Shown: positions 20,771 to 32,594, counted from the first letter of the stretch. The stretch: DNA of 40,041 nucleotides from Desulfosporosinus sp. (GCA_020719775.1 DYPS01000015.1:1-40041); one strand, 5' to 3'. Translations and numbers: made by a program. Notes: generated by a model not told the origin, from the sequence alone.

Positions 20771-22873
20771 ATGGAAAAACCACGTTCTCTGTAAAGTATG
20801 CTTCGAGATCACAGCATTACTGCTGACGAATTCTTCCAAGTTCAAGGTATTGCCCAGCAGATCAGGAGCAATCTTGATCGCTTTGTTACTTATTGTCGCA
20901 AACATCGATAATTCACACACCGCATGATTACTCTCGCACTTAACATCACCTACTCAGAACTCGAAGACAAAAATCTCAAATCTGCATCTTATGCTATCAA
21001 TGAAGTCTTGGGTAATGAAGAGACAGCCATCGCTTAGCTCTTTTTTTAATCTGATATAAAGAATACTTCATAGGCCAGTGACATTCCTGAAGAATTAGAT
21101 GGGGGCATTCAAAGCGAGGCCTAACGGCTTTTTAGGTTCGACGATGATGAATAAAATGAAATGCCTTAATAATAGAGAGCAATTGAGCTTGAAAAATATT
21201 AACTTGTAGGTCTTAGTTTACAAATTCTAAGAGCACCTTAGCGTAATGAGACTTGTCTTGGCCATTTGCATAAAATATATTCTTTTTTGATTAGGCACAA
21301 TCCACGTCCAGTACTTGTTTATTTTGATGAAAACAAGGAAAAGAGATAACTTCTCTTAGGAAATTTAAGATATTCTTCAGTAAGCTCTTTGGTTGCTCAA
21401 CTCCTTACATCTGAAGATAAGTCTAAGGTTTATGAACATGAAGGATTTAAAAAATAAATTATTGAGTTTATCATAGTTGAAATGTTTCGGAATATTGAGG
21501 ATTAAGGGTACTTTGATGGGCTTATGATTTTGATCTAGGAAATAATTAACACCACCAAACAATCTTATTATGATTACTTCTAGGACTTTAAGAGAGTATC
21601 AAATTTGTTGGTCAGCAAAGACATCATGAAATAATTTTACAACATTATCATTAAAAAAGAATAAAAATCCTTTAGAAATGCATCAAAATTTTTAGAATAT
21701 CTTTTCATCAGAATAAATACTGAAAGAGAGGATAATAATTATTACAATCGAGGCGAATAAGCATAGCCCTCTATGAACTTTTAAATCGATATATTCTATG
21801 AGAATCTCAATCAACTTATCAGCACAATTCCTCATATTCAATCCTTCGTAAATAAAATATAACTCAGCAAAGTTTAACTAAAATATCTTATTTGTCTTTC
21901 CTCGATGCTATATTCAGCAGCACAAAAATCAAATCCTACCACTACAGTTTAAAAGAGTAGTCTTTCATCGCACTACTAGTAAATACCAAATTATTTAGGA
22001 TTGCTATAATAAACAAGAAAAAGCTGGTGTATACAAAAATAAGTTATATACGCTTGTAAACGCTATTATATCCAAAGCTGACACTGAATAAACTACTGAA
22101 TTTTTGAGTAACAATCAAAATTTATATTAAAAATATTTCAGCAATATAAAAGCTGCTAACTACTCTAACTCAAAAATTTATAATAAAAACGAAAGCTCTG
22201 CGTTCGATATTTCCATCATCAAATAATTCAGTAAAAAGAACGATTCTGTCATAGTAGATGCCTCAAAAGCCATTGGAAAAGATTTTAAAAGAATTTGCAA
22301 AAAATTTGAAACAAAAATTGCTAGCTTTCAAAATAATTCTTTTTCACTTGAAGAATAATCTAATTTTTATCAGTATAATGTAGGCTATAATTAATATAGA
22401 ATTAAGTACCAATTGGTAAACCCAACGAAAATACAAATCCAACTAATTTTTCACTAAATTTGGTAGGGAAAAATAATATATCAATTCCAATTTTACATCT
22501 ACCTGAAAGAAACCATACTGAATCAGATGATAATAAAGAAAGAGAAAATAGTCCCAACAGACGCTAATAAACTTAGTTTAAAATCAATGGAGTGAAAGAA
22601 GTTTACTAGGTCGAAGAAGTAGTGGTGTTGACGGACAGCTTTCAAAAACTAAATTTAGAGAATTGTTCTGGTCATATGAGTTCACCTCCAGAGTTGAATC
22701 GAATCTAAAACGATGAGATGAGAAGAATTGATGTATCTCCAGTGAAGCCAGTCGCAATTTAAGAGCCTAAAGTCAATCAACCTGAGAAAGTGAAGGAGAT
22801 TAAGAAATGCGGGTAGCAAGATAGTGAAAATAAAGTTCGTTTCTATTCCCGTCATCTCCACATCTTTGCATGA
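20771..22873 (+). CDS. SAPS-domain-like protein, probable PP6/Sit4 phosphatase regulatory subunit (680 aa, three introns)
   Basis: ATG 20771 to TGA 22871-22873, introns at 21848-21867, 21979-21998 and 22380-22399, all 20 nt. The spliced length is 2,043 nt and only this combination keeps one frame. The protein is largely helical. The start (MLRDHSITADEFFQVQGIAQ then NLDRFVTYCRKHREFTHRMI) resembles the SAPS N-terminus (LLDKEHVTLQELMDEDDILQ...LLDFL). IYSFLIRHNPRPVLVYF and NLRYSSVSSLVAQLLT resemble the NPLLASFFSK...TSALMDLLLRL blocks. An acidic patch (FDDDEENEMPEEER) lies near residue 125, and the C-terminal ~150 residues are disordered with Ser-Pro sites. The family call rests on weak resemblance. 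It could be another helical-repeat protein. Confidence 0.6.
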
Positions 22874-22973
22874 TTGATATCTTTTTTATGACATCTCGAT
22901 TAATAACTTAGGATATGATGCACAATTCTCAATTCATCTTTCAAATGACTGATTAATTATATAACTATTATAA

Positions 22974-23839
22974 ATGGCTGAGAAGCACGAAAGGATTGAG
23001 GAAAGCGACGATTAAGACTTTGAAAACATGAAAGGAGAAGTTTTCTAAAGCACCTGTTATTAATCTTGCTTAGAATGTTGTGGTAACTTAACCGGATGCT
23101 TGAAGATTTGGTGTCCTTGTATGTGCTGCTGCTGCAACTCGCCTGTCTATCAGATCTAAACAGCCAAAGTTGGAGTTCACCAATCATTTGGTCGTTTCAA
23201 AAAAATTCTGAAGCCAGGATTTCACATAATTAATCCTATCAGTGAAAGTGTTATTGAGGTTGATCTCAAGACATCCATTTTTGAAATGGCCCCACAGCAG
23301 GTTATCACCAAAGATAATGTAACTATGCTCATTCAAACCGTTGTCTACTACAGAGCTATAAATCCATTTAAGCTTGTATATAAATTAAGGAATAACACAG
23401 CTCAAATCAGAGAATTTATCAAATAAATTTCATACTCAGCTTTAAGAAGTGTCATTGGAGAGAATATCTTTCAAGAGTTACTCTAGCATAGAGCTAAATT
23501 AGCACTCTAACTTGAAAATTTTGTAAAGGAAAAAGTATATCCTTGGGGTTTATTTATTGAAAACATTTTCATAAAAGGTATTTTTCAATTTATGTAGATG
23601 TTATTCTGTCCCCTTAAGTTCAACGAAATCTTCAATCTGCAGCCATTCAAAAACGAATTTCATAAGCTACCATTATTTCAGCAAAGGCTGATGTTGAATC
23701 TGCAAAGTTACTGAAGGAAACTTCTTAAATTTTGAATTCCTCATCCGCCATGCAAATTCGATATCTCGAGGCCATCCAAAATATTGTGAACAAATCTGCA
23801 ACAAAAACTATCTTCATGAGTTTGAAGGGAAAAGAGTGA
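22974..23839 (+). CDS. Stomatin/SPFH-domain membrane protein (281 aa, one 20-nt intron)
   Basis: ATG 22974 to TGA 23837-23839, intron 23578-23597 (spliced 846 nt). An acidic N-terminus is followed by a striking Cys cluster at residues ~28-56 (CYESCLECCGN, CLKIWCPCMCCCC), a likely S-acylation and membrane-anchoring region in place of the usual hydrophobic hairpin. The SPFH domain (~60-210) has VGVHQSFGRFKKILKPGFH, VIEVDLKTSIFE, ITKDNVTMLIQTVVYYRAIN and the SYSALRSVIG helix. A coiled-coil tail (AKADVESAKLLKETSEILNS, then MQIRYLEAI) is typical of stomatin/prohibitin-like oligomers. It probably scaffolds membrane microdomains or regulates channels. It lies 100 bp after the SAPS-like gene. Confidence 0.9.
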
Positions 23840-23878
23840 TTGCTGATTTATATAATTTTTAGAATAATAGCAAATTCG

Positions 23879-24647
23879 ATGATGGAAGATTGGAAGAAAG
23901 AAGTCGATCACAGTGATACTGCTACTTCTGGTATATTATAACTCATTCAGATTTCTACCCTCAAAAAAATCAAGAAGAGAGAAAAACAAACAGTCACACT
24001 GCAAAATTGGAGAGCGGAAATAGATCGTACATTGAAGTAAAAAAATATATAACTTAGGGACTAGAAGAACAAATAGCTAGGATCAAGGAGTGCTTGAGAA
24101 CAAATCGAGATTGGACAAAGGTTATTCTACAATTATTTAGAGATTAGAATCGAAATAGGATCTAAAGAACTATGCAGATGAAACTCACGAAGAGTTAGTA
24201 ATTTTACATTCTAAAAACCAAGCTGAATTAGGATTAACTAGGGATCATTTTTAAAAAGGTATTTCTCATCTTGAGAGATAATTGGCTTGTTTCCGTAAAT
24301 AATGGAAGGAGACAAAGGATAAAAATTAAGTAGAATTAATTGAAACTGTTGATGATCTCAAAATTCTAAAGAGAGATAATGAAACAGCAATAAGTGCATT
24401 AGTCAAAGATACAAGTCTTCAAGTTAAAACAAAATTTGCTATTTTCAGTAAAGATTTGAAATAGATGAAAAAAATGAGAAATGATAGAAAAAATGGAATT
24501 ATGCAACAAATCGAGTGTTTAAGGGGAACTATTGACGATCAAATCGATCAATAGAGAAAGAAAAGATCAGAGTATGAATAAATTGTTGTTAAATTATTGG
24601 ACAAGACATGTGAACAAGGAGAACGTCTGCTGAGAAGAATTTGTTGA
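23879..24647 (+). CDS. SF-assemblin-like coiled-coil protein (242 aa, two 20-nt introns)
   Basis: ATG 23879 to TGA 24645-24647, introns 23931-23950 and 24121-24140 (spliced 729 nt). Without both introns the frame breaks. A ~60-residue non-helical head is followed by a continuous coiled coil with frequent skips (KRLESKEDLKNYADETHEEL, then SLQVKTKFAIFSKDLKEMKK). It ends DEERKKRSEYEEIVVKLLDK, then TCEQGERLLRRIC. The terminal R..SE...LLD.TC pattern resembles SF-assemblins, the striated-fibre proteins of flagellar rootlets and ciliate kinetodesmal fibres. Head plus ~180-residue rod fits the family size. The alternative is an unrelated coiled-coil protein. It converges on the next gene with a 42-bp gap. 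Confidence 0.66.
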
Positions 24648-24689
24648 TCAGAAACAATTACTATAAACATTTATATATTAATCAATTAT

Positions 24690-25760
24690 TCAATGCATAT
24701 TAGCGACAATGGACTGAGCTGCCAAGTTGAAAGATAAGTTAGTAGGATTATGCTTCCTAAATTACTTTCTATCCTGCAGCTGATTCTTAGATATTTAGTC
24801 CATCTCCATTGTTTTTGAATACTAGTCTCTTCTTTTGAGCCATTCTGCATCATAAGCATTATAATACTATGGGTTACTCTTGTGTCTATTGTTGGCCAAA
24901 ATAGGGTAATGATTTTATTCTCTTTAACTAGGCTATTTTTATCGATTACTATAGCTTTATGATCTTTTGCTTTATTATTGATTTGTGAGAGTTTGATATT
25001 GTTGATTTTATAGCTGATGCTGCTGGTATTGTTGAATATATTTATTACTTTGTTATTAATAATTTGAATACTTTTGAGATTGTTTTTCTATTTCTGCCTT
25101 TAAATTTTGTTTTTATACATGTCCTTGATCAATATGTGAATAGTATGGCTTTGGTAATAAATTTACATATTTACTGCCGTAGTTTGAAGTTTGTTGTGCA
25201 TATATTGGCTGTTCCATTTGATTTTGAAGTCTTTCTTTTTCAGGATTGTTGCTTATTCTGCTTACATTCAGACCTTCTCCACTATCAATAGGTTTATTTC
25301 TTTTGTCATTAATAGTTTCAAACTGTTTAATCGCCATCTATCTTCTCTTTTCATCATAAGTTTTTTATTTATGCTATCGCATATCTAGTGACTGGTTGTA
25401 TCTTCTTGCTAAATCTTATTGGGCTTTGAGCTTGTTTTTTATTGATTGGTTCATTCTCGTCCCACTTGCAGCACCCTCAATGTCGATCGTATCCAAATTT
25501 CTCATATAAGTTTTATCAAGAGCCAGTCTGTTTTAGAAGGGATAGCGTTAAGGACTCTTCAATACCCCACATTACTCGATTTCAGAATGATTAAATTTTT
25601 GAGCATAATGTTTGCGACCGTTGTCTGTAAAGTATTATTGACCAGTGGGTATCTCTGAGGGATACTCTTTAGGCTTACGATTGTACCAAGCCCTATCAGG
25701 GAGATAATCTTGCTTATAAAAAGGGTTAGCTTTGTGATAAGAGAGCTCGTTATATCTCAT
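24690..25760 (-). CDS. Gln/Asn/Tyr-rich hypothetical protein (356 aa)
   Basis: A single exon, ATG 25760-25758 to TGA 24692-24690. The N-terminal ~180 residues are charged and Tyr-rich (FYKQDYLPDRAWYNRKPKEY, then KLKAQEDLARRYNQSL). The C-terminal half is a low-complexity Gln/Tyr/Asn region (IQQYQQHQLENQQYQTLTNQ), then a short conserved-looking tail (EFRKHNPTNLSFNLAAQSIV). There is no signal peptide, membrane segment or enzyme motif. Such proteins are common among ciliate basal-body and axonemal components, but that is only suggestive. It shares a 56-bp divergent promoter with the cyclin gene. Confidence 0.75.
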
Positions 25761-25816
25761 AATAAATTTATGAGATGCTTTTTGACTAATTATAATAAAT
25801 TGTTTAACAGACATAT
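25761..25816. promoter_or_regulatory. Divergent promoter, Gln-rich protein / cyclin (56 bp)
   Basis: 56 bp of AT-rich DNA between two divergent start codons. It contains an ATAAATTTAT palindrome-like stretch close to the Gln-rich gene's start. No named element is recognised. Confidence 0.45.
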
Positions 25817-26827
25817 ATGGAGCATCGCATCTTCGGCAAAGAGCTGACTAATCTACAAGAAGCTGACCCAAATAGATACAAACGCAATTACTCTTTTCTA
25901 CATGGAGACCGCCTTCGCGATCATAGCCTCAATGCCAACAATCTCAACAAGGGCAACGTCACCAACAGACTCTCGAACCGCAGTCAAATCGTGCGTGAGT
26001 AAAAGAAAGCTCCAGAAGCGCGAATTTAATTGACCGATCCTCAAATGGTTCCATAATATTTCTTTGAGAATATGCAATTCATGAAGCAAAAAGAGAAAGA
26101 AACCTATACTCTCACTAATTATATTCCAACCCATAAGACCATTTCCGAACAATCAAGAGCCAAGCTAATCGACTGGCTCAGTGAACTTCATTACAAATAT
26201 AAAATGTTCCCTGAAACAATTTTCACTATAGTTTCTCTTGTTGATCAATATCTTAGTCTTAAAGAAATACCACTTAGTGAACTGCAACTAGTAGGTGTTG
26301 CTGCTTTGTATATTGCTGCTAAGTTTTAATAGACTTATCAAGTTCCTCAAGTCAAACAATTAGTTTCATGTTGTGCTGGTCAATATACTTCAACTCAAAT
26401 TTTATAAATGGAAGCAGATATCATCAAAATGCTTAATTTCGAATTGATTGTCAACTCAACTTATAAATTCTTTGAGCCTTTGGCTAAAATTATAGGTCTC
26501 TAGCCTAAAAATCAGCATTTGGCTCAATATGTACTTGAGTTGGCTATTCTTCAACCTCGTTTCCTAAATTACGCTCCTAGTCTGATGGCTTCTGCTTCGA
26601 TTTATTTGATAAAAAAGATTCGCAAAAGCTAAACTAATTGGAGTGATTTAATGACATCAATGGTTGGCTACAAATAAAATGAACTAAAGTCTTGTGCAAA
26701 AGAGCTTTGCAACTTACTTGAAGGAGCTGCTGATATCTAAAACAGCAAATCAATCAAGAAAAAGTTCTCACTTCCTGCTTTTCATGAGGTTACTAGAATT
26801 AAGCTTGAGAGAAAATAGAAGAAATGA
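25817..26827 (+). CDS. Mitotic (A/B-type) cyclin (336 aa)
   Basis: A single exon, ATG 25817 to TGA 26825-26827. Residues ~85-210 are the cyclin N-box: Y-F-F-E-N-M, then RAKLIDWLSELHYKYKMFPE and TIFTIVSLVDQYLSLKEIPL, containing the MRAILIDWL-like signature and the Lys/Glu pair that contacts the Cdk. Next come LQLVGVAALYIAAKFEETY and ILEMEADIIKMLNFEL. The KFEE Glu pair is TAA TAG at 26327-26332. The C-terminal cyclin box follows (YVLELAILQPRFLNYAPSLM). The arrangement fits cyclin A/B-type partners of Cdk1. An N-terminal RxxL destruction box may be present (NRLSNRSQ is the closest), which I cannot confirm. Confidence 0.92.
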
Positions 26828-26941
26828 TAATTAAATTTAATATTGTTTGAATTATTACTAACAAATAGTATATTGAATAGAATCAAAATAAATAGTTTAA
26901 AAAGATATAATAAAGGTAATACGGATAAATTACAATCACAA

Positions 26942-29900
26942 TCAAAGTTTAGACAATGTTTGCACTTCTTTTAAAGATGACTTGGCCACTTCCATTGGAC
27001 TCAATACTGAACTATATACGCTTTTTCTGAAGAATTTAATATTGTTCTACAAGCCCTACAACATTTAGATAGAACATATGACTTCCACAATTGATTCTTT
27101 CTTCTTACCCCCTGCAATTAATTTGATTATTCCTGCTTTTTTATAGGCCTAAAAAGTGTTTTTAATTGATTCCAAAGAGCAAGCTTCATAATCCTAAATC
27201 ACCTTTTCTTAATATAAAGATTCCATAAACCACTGAACTGTATCAAAAAATTTATTTAAAGAAGCAGTTTCATGCTTTCTCTATTGACTGCGAGCAATCG
27301 TAATGATATATACCAAAGAAGCCCAATAGCATTCTATTTGAGATTTTAAGAGGGAACAGAAGAAAGCAATCATTCTGGGGCCTGCAGAACTTATAACAAT
27401 TTTATTTTAATTTTTAAGCTCAAGGATTAGGTTGTCTTGCATTTTTTGGATGACATTCATGAAATCGTTATAGTTATCAAGACTATAATCAATATAGTAT
27501 TAATTCCGGAGTAATTACATCAGAAATTTAGTTTGCTCATGAATTCTGGAAAGGGGGATACCTTCTTTTGTATTAAGCTGCTAGCCGAATGAAGCAATGA
27601 CGCAACCAACAAAAGCTTATGGTAAAAAGGCATGAGTTAAAGTATTTCTATAGTATGATAGCATTAATATTTTTTGAAACTCATCTCCAGCGCTGATAGT
27701 CAGTTCAAAAATATTTTTCTTTGTCTTAATTGTGATACCACTCAAATATCCAATTGCATTTCTGACTGCAACAGCTGAAGAATTTTAATTAACTCCTCCA
27801 ACTTTGTATCCCTTTTTGAGAATATACTTTGCTAATTCATTCACCATTTTAATTAATAGATCTTAGCTAATTCCCTTTCGATACAGAAGCAATACTGATG
27901 AAACAATAGCTGTGGACATTATTACAGTTCCATTTGTCATTCTTGTAATTATTTCTTTACCAAGTTTGCCAACTAATAACTTTCTGAATTATGGTCCTTC
28001 TCCTGTTCGGCCATTATTAATTTATATGTTTCTTATTTAATTTGCAAATTATCTTGCCATCATTGGCTTGCAAATCTAAACGTAAACGCTACCATGGTTG
28101 ATCTTCAACTGAGGCATTGCTTTTATAACTCTCCATAAAGACTCTGCTACTTTTTATTATCCTAAAAGCTATCCGGGGAATGTATCACCTTCAAGAACTT
28201 TTTAATAATTTACAGTCATTGGGATTAAACAAACTTCTGGTACTTTACCATGAACTAAGGTGTCTAATACAATATTAAGTATTTCAAATCTGGGAGCCAG
28301 TATTTTACCTGTTCTGGAACGAGTTCCTTAAATAAAAAACTAAAGAGTATTTCCTTCTCTTAATAATAACTAGACATATTTATCGAAAATTATGTGGTAG
28401 AGTCTTGATTCTTAATAAATATTTTTTTGGAAAAAGAAGGCTCCTGAACTGCGAACCAAAAATGGCAATAAATGAGCTTGAAGTAGAACTTAATCAGCGA
28501 CAAAGTTAGGTAGCCTTAGTTTATAGATAAAAAAAATGTAAGAGACTACTAAAAAATCTAGATAGGATCGATGTGTTGGAAGTAATACAATTGGAACATC
28601 ACTATTTTGTTAAATTTATCGAATTTGTTCAAGCATTTCCATATTTATGTTTATTTTTTAGAAAATACTTTTGAATGCTTTGTGGATTGTCCAAGCCATT
28701 GTTCGAATGACTGGAGCTTTAACTTCTCCAATAATATATTATATTAATTTTTAAGCTTAAAGTTTAGTTGAAAGAGTTGCTTTTTCAATTGTAGTCTTGT
28801 TTTTTTAGCTAAATTTCAAAGCCTCAGATTATATTGCTTTGAGTACTCTACTTGATGATAGAATTTTAGTTTTCATTTATGCAATAATTTTTTTGCGATT
28901 GAAAGGAATCTAAGTATTTAAGGCCCATTTTAAATCAGCAAAATAATCGTCTTAAGAATGGAGTCTTAGTGGATTCGAATTCAAAGAAGGCATTTCTACA
29001 TTTTCCTTGAGGATATATTTTTGAATCCCATAATTATTGATTTGAACATATCGTCTTATGTCTATTTCAGCAATATCAATCAAATATTATTTTCTTTATT
29101 ACGGAGTTAAAAAATCCCAAAGTTTTTTGAAATTTTTGCATTAATAGATCCATTCATTTCTTACAAAAAATTAAAATATTTTAGCTACTTATTATCCTCT
29201 CTTTATAGTTTTATTCATTTTTTGAGCATTTTTTTCATGCTGCTTGCCTAAAAATGGAGCAAGTCTCAGGTAAGCTTGAACAGGAATTTGCCTTTGAAGC
29301 TTTTTCAATCTAATTATCCATTCATTTTCTGTTACTGTGACGTATGCCTTTCCAACTTTCGATTGAGAAACATTAGAGTTCCAAAATTTAATTACTTCTT
29401 CTTTAATCTCTCCCCACGTCAATGGATTTCTATCAGATGATCCAACATGATATATAGGCAAATTTTTTGCCCCGAAATTCAATGCACTTGCAACAATAAT
29501 AGTTGCAACTACAACATCAACAGGAACAGTATCTCCTATTTTTTTTAAATTTCCCTTTAGCTATTTAACTATACCCAATCCTACAAACATGAACAGAGCA
29601 GCTGCAGCCGCAATACTATCAATCCAACCTGGAAATGGCTAAAGAAAACTTGTATTGATAATTGCAGGGCGAACAATACAGACAGGTAGATCTCCTTGTC
29701 TTTTTCTCATAAGTCTTTCACATAAATTTTTAGTGTAAGTATAAGTATTTGGATACTATCCTAATAACTTAGGAGTGTTAGCAATAAGTTAGCTGAGGGG
29801 CAAAGATTACAGATATTTAATTTGTTGTTCAGGGTCAACATCTAAATATATTTCTAAGTACCTTTATCATAAATTTATTATTTAATTAGTCCTCTTTGAT

Positions 29901-30410
29901 CACAGTTGACATAGCAAGTTGAAATATGCGTGAAAATATGAAGTTTCTTCACTTTTCTGGCTAATTCTAGCATTCTTAGAGATCCCCTAATATTACTATC
30001 GATAGCATGATCAATCCTAGCATTGAAATCTATGCTGGCAGCGCAGTTAATTATGATGTGGCAGTTCTAAATTAGCTATTCGAGGATAGCTTTGCTTAAG
30101 CCTAACTACTATTTTTGAAGATCACCTTGACTAAATAGATGTTTGAATACATCGGTATAATTTTATTTTGAATAAATTCGTCAAATCTTCCCTTGTGGAT
30201 GTTGCGAAGTCGATCGAAACAAGGACTACTCACTATTTCCTTCTTAAATCTTTAGTGCAAATTAGAACCTTATTTGGCTCTAATGAGAACATAGATTTTG
30301 TCGACGCAGCTTAGGGAATATAGAAATTTTTAGAGTAAAACTTTACCAAGAAAGCCTGTCGTTCCTGTAATGAGCACTCTTTTGCCTGAAAATCTTTACT
30401 TGATTGACAT
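26942..30410 (-). CDS. FARAT: Bifunctional fatty acyl-CoA reductase / DHAP acyltransferase, ether-lipid synthesis (1,142 aa, PTS1)
   Basis: ATG 30410-30408 to TGA 26944-26942. Introns at 30131-30150 and 29842-29861 (20 nt each) give 3,429 nt. N-terminal half: fatty acyl-CoA reductase with Rossmann GTTGFLGKVLL (~15-25), NCAASIDFNARIDHAID, the active-site Y-x3-K in YPNTYTYTKNLCERL (~210) and PIYHVGSSDRNPLTWGEI (~310). C-terminal half: GPAT/DHAPAT-type acyltransferase with LPTHRSYLDFL (~593) and FIEGTRSRTGK (~680), its Glu being TAA 28328-28330. The last three residues are SKL, a peroxisomal PTS1 signal. A fused FAR-DHAPAT (FARAT) is known from Tetrahymena thermophila. It supplies fatty alcohol and acyl-DHAP for ether lipids. 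Confidence 0.93.
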
Positions 30411-30672
30411 ATATTCAACACTGACAATAACAACTATAAAATATATCCATCGACGTATTAATCATAAACAGCTGTAAACAGCATCCAGTTGGCTAAAATT
30501 ATTTTTATTTATTAAAAAATAAGATTTTATTTATTAAAAGAGATAAATACACAAAAAAGAAAATAGTTGTCCAATTTTGTTTTAGTTCGACAATATCCTG
30601 TTGAGTATATTTTAAAAGCAATTGATACTATCTCTTGAATATTAGTAGGACAATTGTGTTAAGTGTTTACAA

Positions 30673-30757
30673 CCGACCATAGCTCAGCTGGTAGAGCGGA
30701 GGACTGTAGAGTTGCGTGGTTATCCTTAGGTCGCTGGTTCGATTCCGGCTGGTCGGA
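30673..30757 (+). tRNA. tRNA-Tyr (GTA) with a 12-nt intron
   Basis: Acceptor stem CCGACCA (30673-30679) pairs with TGGTCGG (30750-30756), discriminator A at 30757. The D-arm contains A-box TAGCTCAGCTGG and the T-arm contains B-box GGTTCGATTCC. The anticodon GTA is at 30706-30708. A 12-nt intron (30710-30721) interrupts the anticodon loop after position 37, the canonical eukaryotic site. Excising it gives a 73-nt tRNA with anticodon stem GAGGA/TCCTT. A T-run terminates transcription immediately downstream. Confidence 0.95.
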
Positions 30758-30758
30758 G

Positions 30759-30764
30759 TTTTTT
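30759..30764 (+). terminator. RNA polymerase III terminator of tRNA-Tyr
   Basis: Six consecutive T residues one base after the discriminator base, the expected Pol III termination signal. Confidence 0.85.
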
Positions 30765-30942
30765 ATAAATCTTCATTTTTTGTTGTTGATGTAAAAAATC
30801 AGTAAATCAAATAACAAGACATCAATATTCAATTAATGTAAGACATTTACTAGCATAACTTTCTTTTATTGATGATAATTTTAGTGATACTTATAATTTT
30901 GTGTCCTTGACAAAAACTTTAATCATTAAATCTTTTTGTTTC

Positions 30943-31458
30943 TCAGTCAAAAGCATAGTACTAGTCTATTCTTGGTAGTAGCAGACTTTTATTTTAACTG
31001 CGTCTAGCTCTGCTTTGAGAATGAGACAATTATGGGTTCGTAATGTTGCTGTTTGAGTTATTATAGCTGCGCATTCTGACTATCCTTTCAACAATTATAT
31101 CATTCTCTTGCTGAAGATTGCGATCCTTACGTTCTCGTTGCATTTTCCTCGAATGCATGTTCAATGTGAACAATTTCTTTTGCAATTCCTCGTCAGTAGA
31201 GTGTCCGAAAGAACTCTTTCTTTGACTTATTTCTGCTATTCTACGAATGAGGCGCATGTTCTACATTTCCTGTCTTCTTTTTTGTTATTTTTCATATGCA
31301 TTAATGTGTTTTTAAAGCTTTACTTTTCTATTAAGATATTCGGATAATGAATTTTTGGGTGATTTTCTATCTATTTTGAATTGAAGAGGAGAAGCTTCGC
31401 CTTAAGGATCAGTTCTATCGATGTCACTTGCTTTTTCATGATGAGTGTCACTGCTCAT
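30943..31458 (-). CDS. Small charged protein, possibly CFAP97-like (171 aa)
   Basis: A single exon, ATG 31458-31456 to TGA 30945-30943. The central ~100 residues are basic and helical. Two helix segments share an E-N/M-x-x-I-x-R-I pattern (EMENMRLIRRIAEISQRK and LQQENDIIVERIVRMRS), reminiscent of the repeated EN..LL.RI motif of CFAP97/hemingway-type ciliary proteins. The tail is Ser/Arg-rich (SHSQSRARRSENKS). No membrane or enzyme motif is seen. The family assignment is tentative. A ciliary or cytoskeletal role would fit several neighbours. It lies 178 bp downstream of the tRNA terminator, on the opposite strand. Confidence 0.62.
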
Positions 31459-31943
31459 AAATAAAATAATAACTAAATTAATAATAATTCACAAGATAGC
31501 TTCGACAATTATTATTTTTATTTTTTAATTAAAATTATTACTTAATCTTCATTTTAAATAGAAGAGGATGTATTTTTATGGTTTGAACAAAGCAATTGAT
31601 GCTGAGAAGTAAATGCATCATTGACTCATTAATTTTTAATTTAGATTCAAAATGTGATGAATCCACTATAAACAACTAAATATTGTGGGTTTGAACCATT
31701 TTTACAATAAAAAGTTTACACTTTAGTATTTTCGTTTTTAAGACTCAAAAATAATTATCGTGAAAAATGATTCAAAAAAAATGAAATTTTGATAATAAAG
31801 TTGATATTGTTTGTTCTGCAGAGCCAATTATGTCAAAGAGAACATAAAAAATGAAGATAAGAATTGAACAAAATGATCATGAAATATTGTCATTAATTTT
31901 GAATAGAAATCAGCGAATTATAATTAATTTTATAGCAAAAGAT
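31459..31943. other. Divergent intergenic region, no feature seen
   Basis: 485 bp of AT-rich DNA between the CFAP97-like and secreted-protein genes, which diverge. In-frame codons exist upstream of 31944 from 31851, but they would bury the signal peptide, so they are treated as 5' flank. Confidence 0.45.
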
Positions 31944-32594
31944 ATGAAAGATCAAGTAGTGATACTCTTTCTTCTGATTGCTCTCATTCACTCTCAAGTC
32001 TATGGCCGCTATAGCACATCTTATTTACCAGTTTGGGGACCAATATTAGATAAAGTTCCTGTTTCTACTGACAAAGGAATGACTTTTCATAGTACAGCTA
32101 CTCCTGCATCTGGTAATAATTTTGTTCAAGAATTTAGCTGCAGTGGTTGTGATCCCTACAATGGAGACACCTCTTGCTCAACCTCTCTGCCTCTTCTATG
32201 CATAGTGAACCCGAAATCCATCCCAAGAACATTTTACAGTTTTCAAGATCATTATACTTCTTCTGCCTATGATGATGGAGGATACTACAATGGATGGACT
32301 GGAGGTATATTTGTTGTCACCGAACCAATCATCGGAATTAGTATTGATACTTATGAGGCTGGAGATAGTATGTGCAAACAGAGATTTGGATCAAATACAA
32401 AATTTGCTTAATTTCATGACGGATTTTACATGAATTACATGAATCAAAGTCCTATCAAAACATGGAATACATGGAGTTGGGATTAAGCGGTACCAGGAGG
32501 ATGGAATATATGGGGTCTCTCGAATACCAACTAAACTGGAAAAGTATGGGTATGGATTAACGACCAACCTTATGGAAATTGCAACAATTATTGA
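31944..32594 (+). CDS. Secreted Trp/Tyr-rich protein (216 aa), unknown function
   Basis: ATG 31944 to TGA 32592-32594, single exon, with TAA read as Glu at three places. The start is chosen because MKDQVVILFLLIALIHSQVY forms a good signal peptide. An in-frame ATG at 31851 would put 31 polar residues before it. The mature protein is rich in Trp, Tyr, Gly and Asp, with a Cys motif (FSCSGCDPYNGDTSC). It ends GKVWVWINDQPYGNCNNY, a pattern suggesting a compact beta-rich extracellular domain. I do not recognise the family. It may be a surface or secreted lectin-like or adhesive protein, but that is not shown by the sequence. Confidence 0.75.

Noticed and set aside
31851-31943. Upstream ATG at 31851 as the start of the secreted protein
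   Set aside because: It would place 31 polar residues ahead of a strong signal peptide. ATG 31944 puts the hydrophobic segment at the N-terminus.
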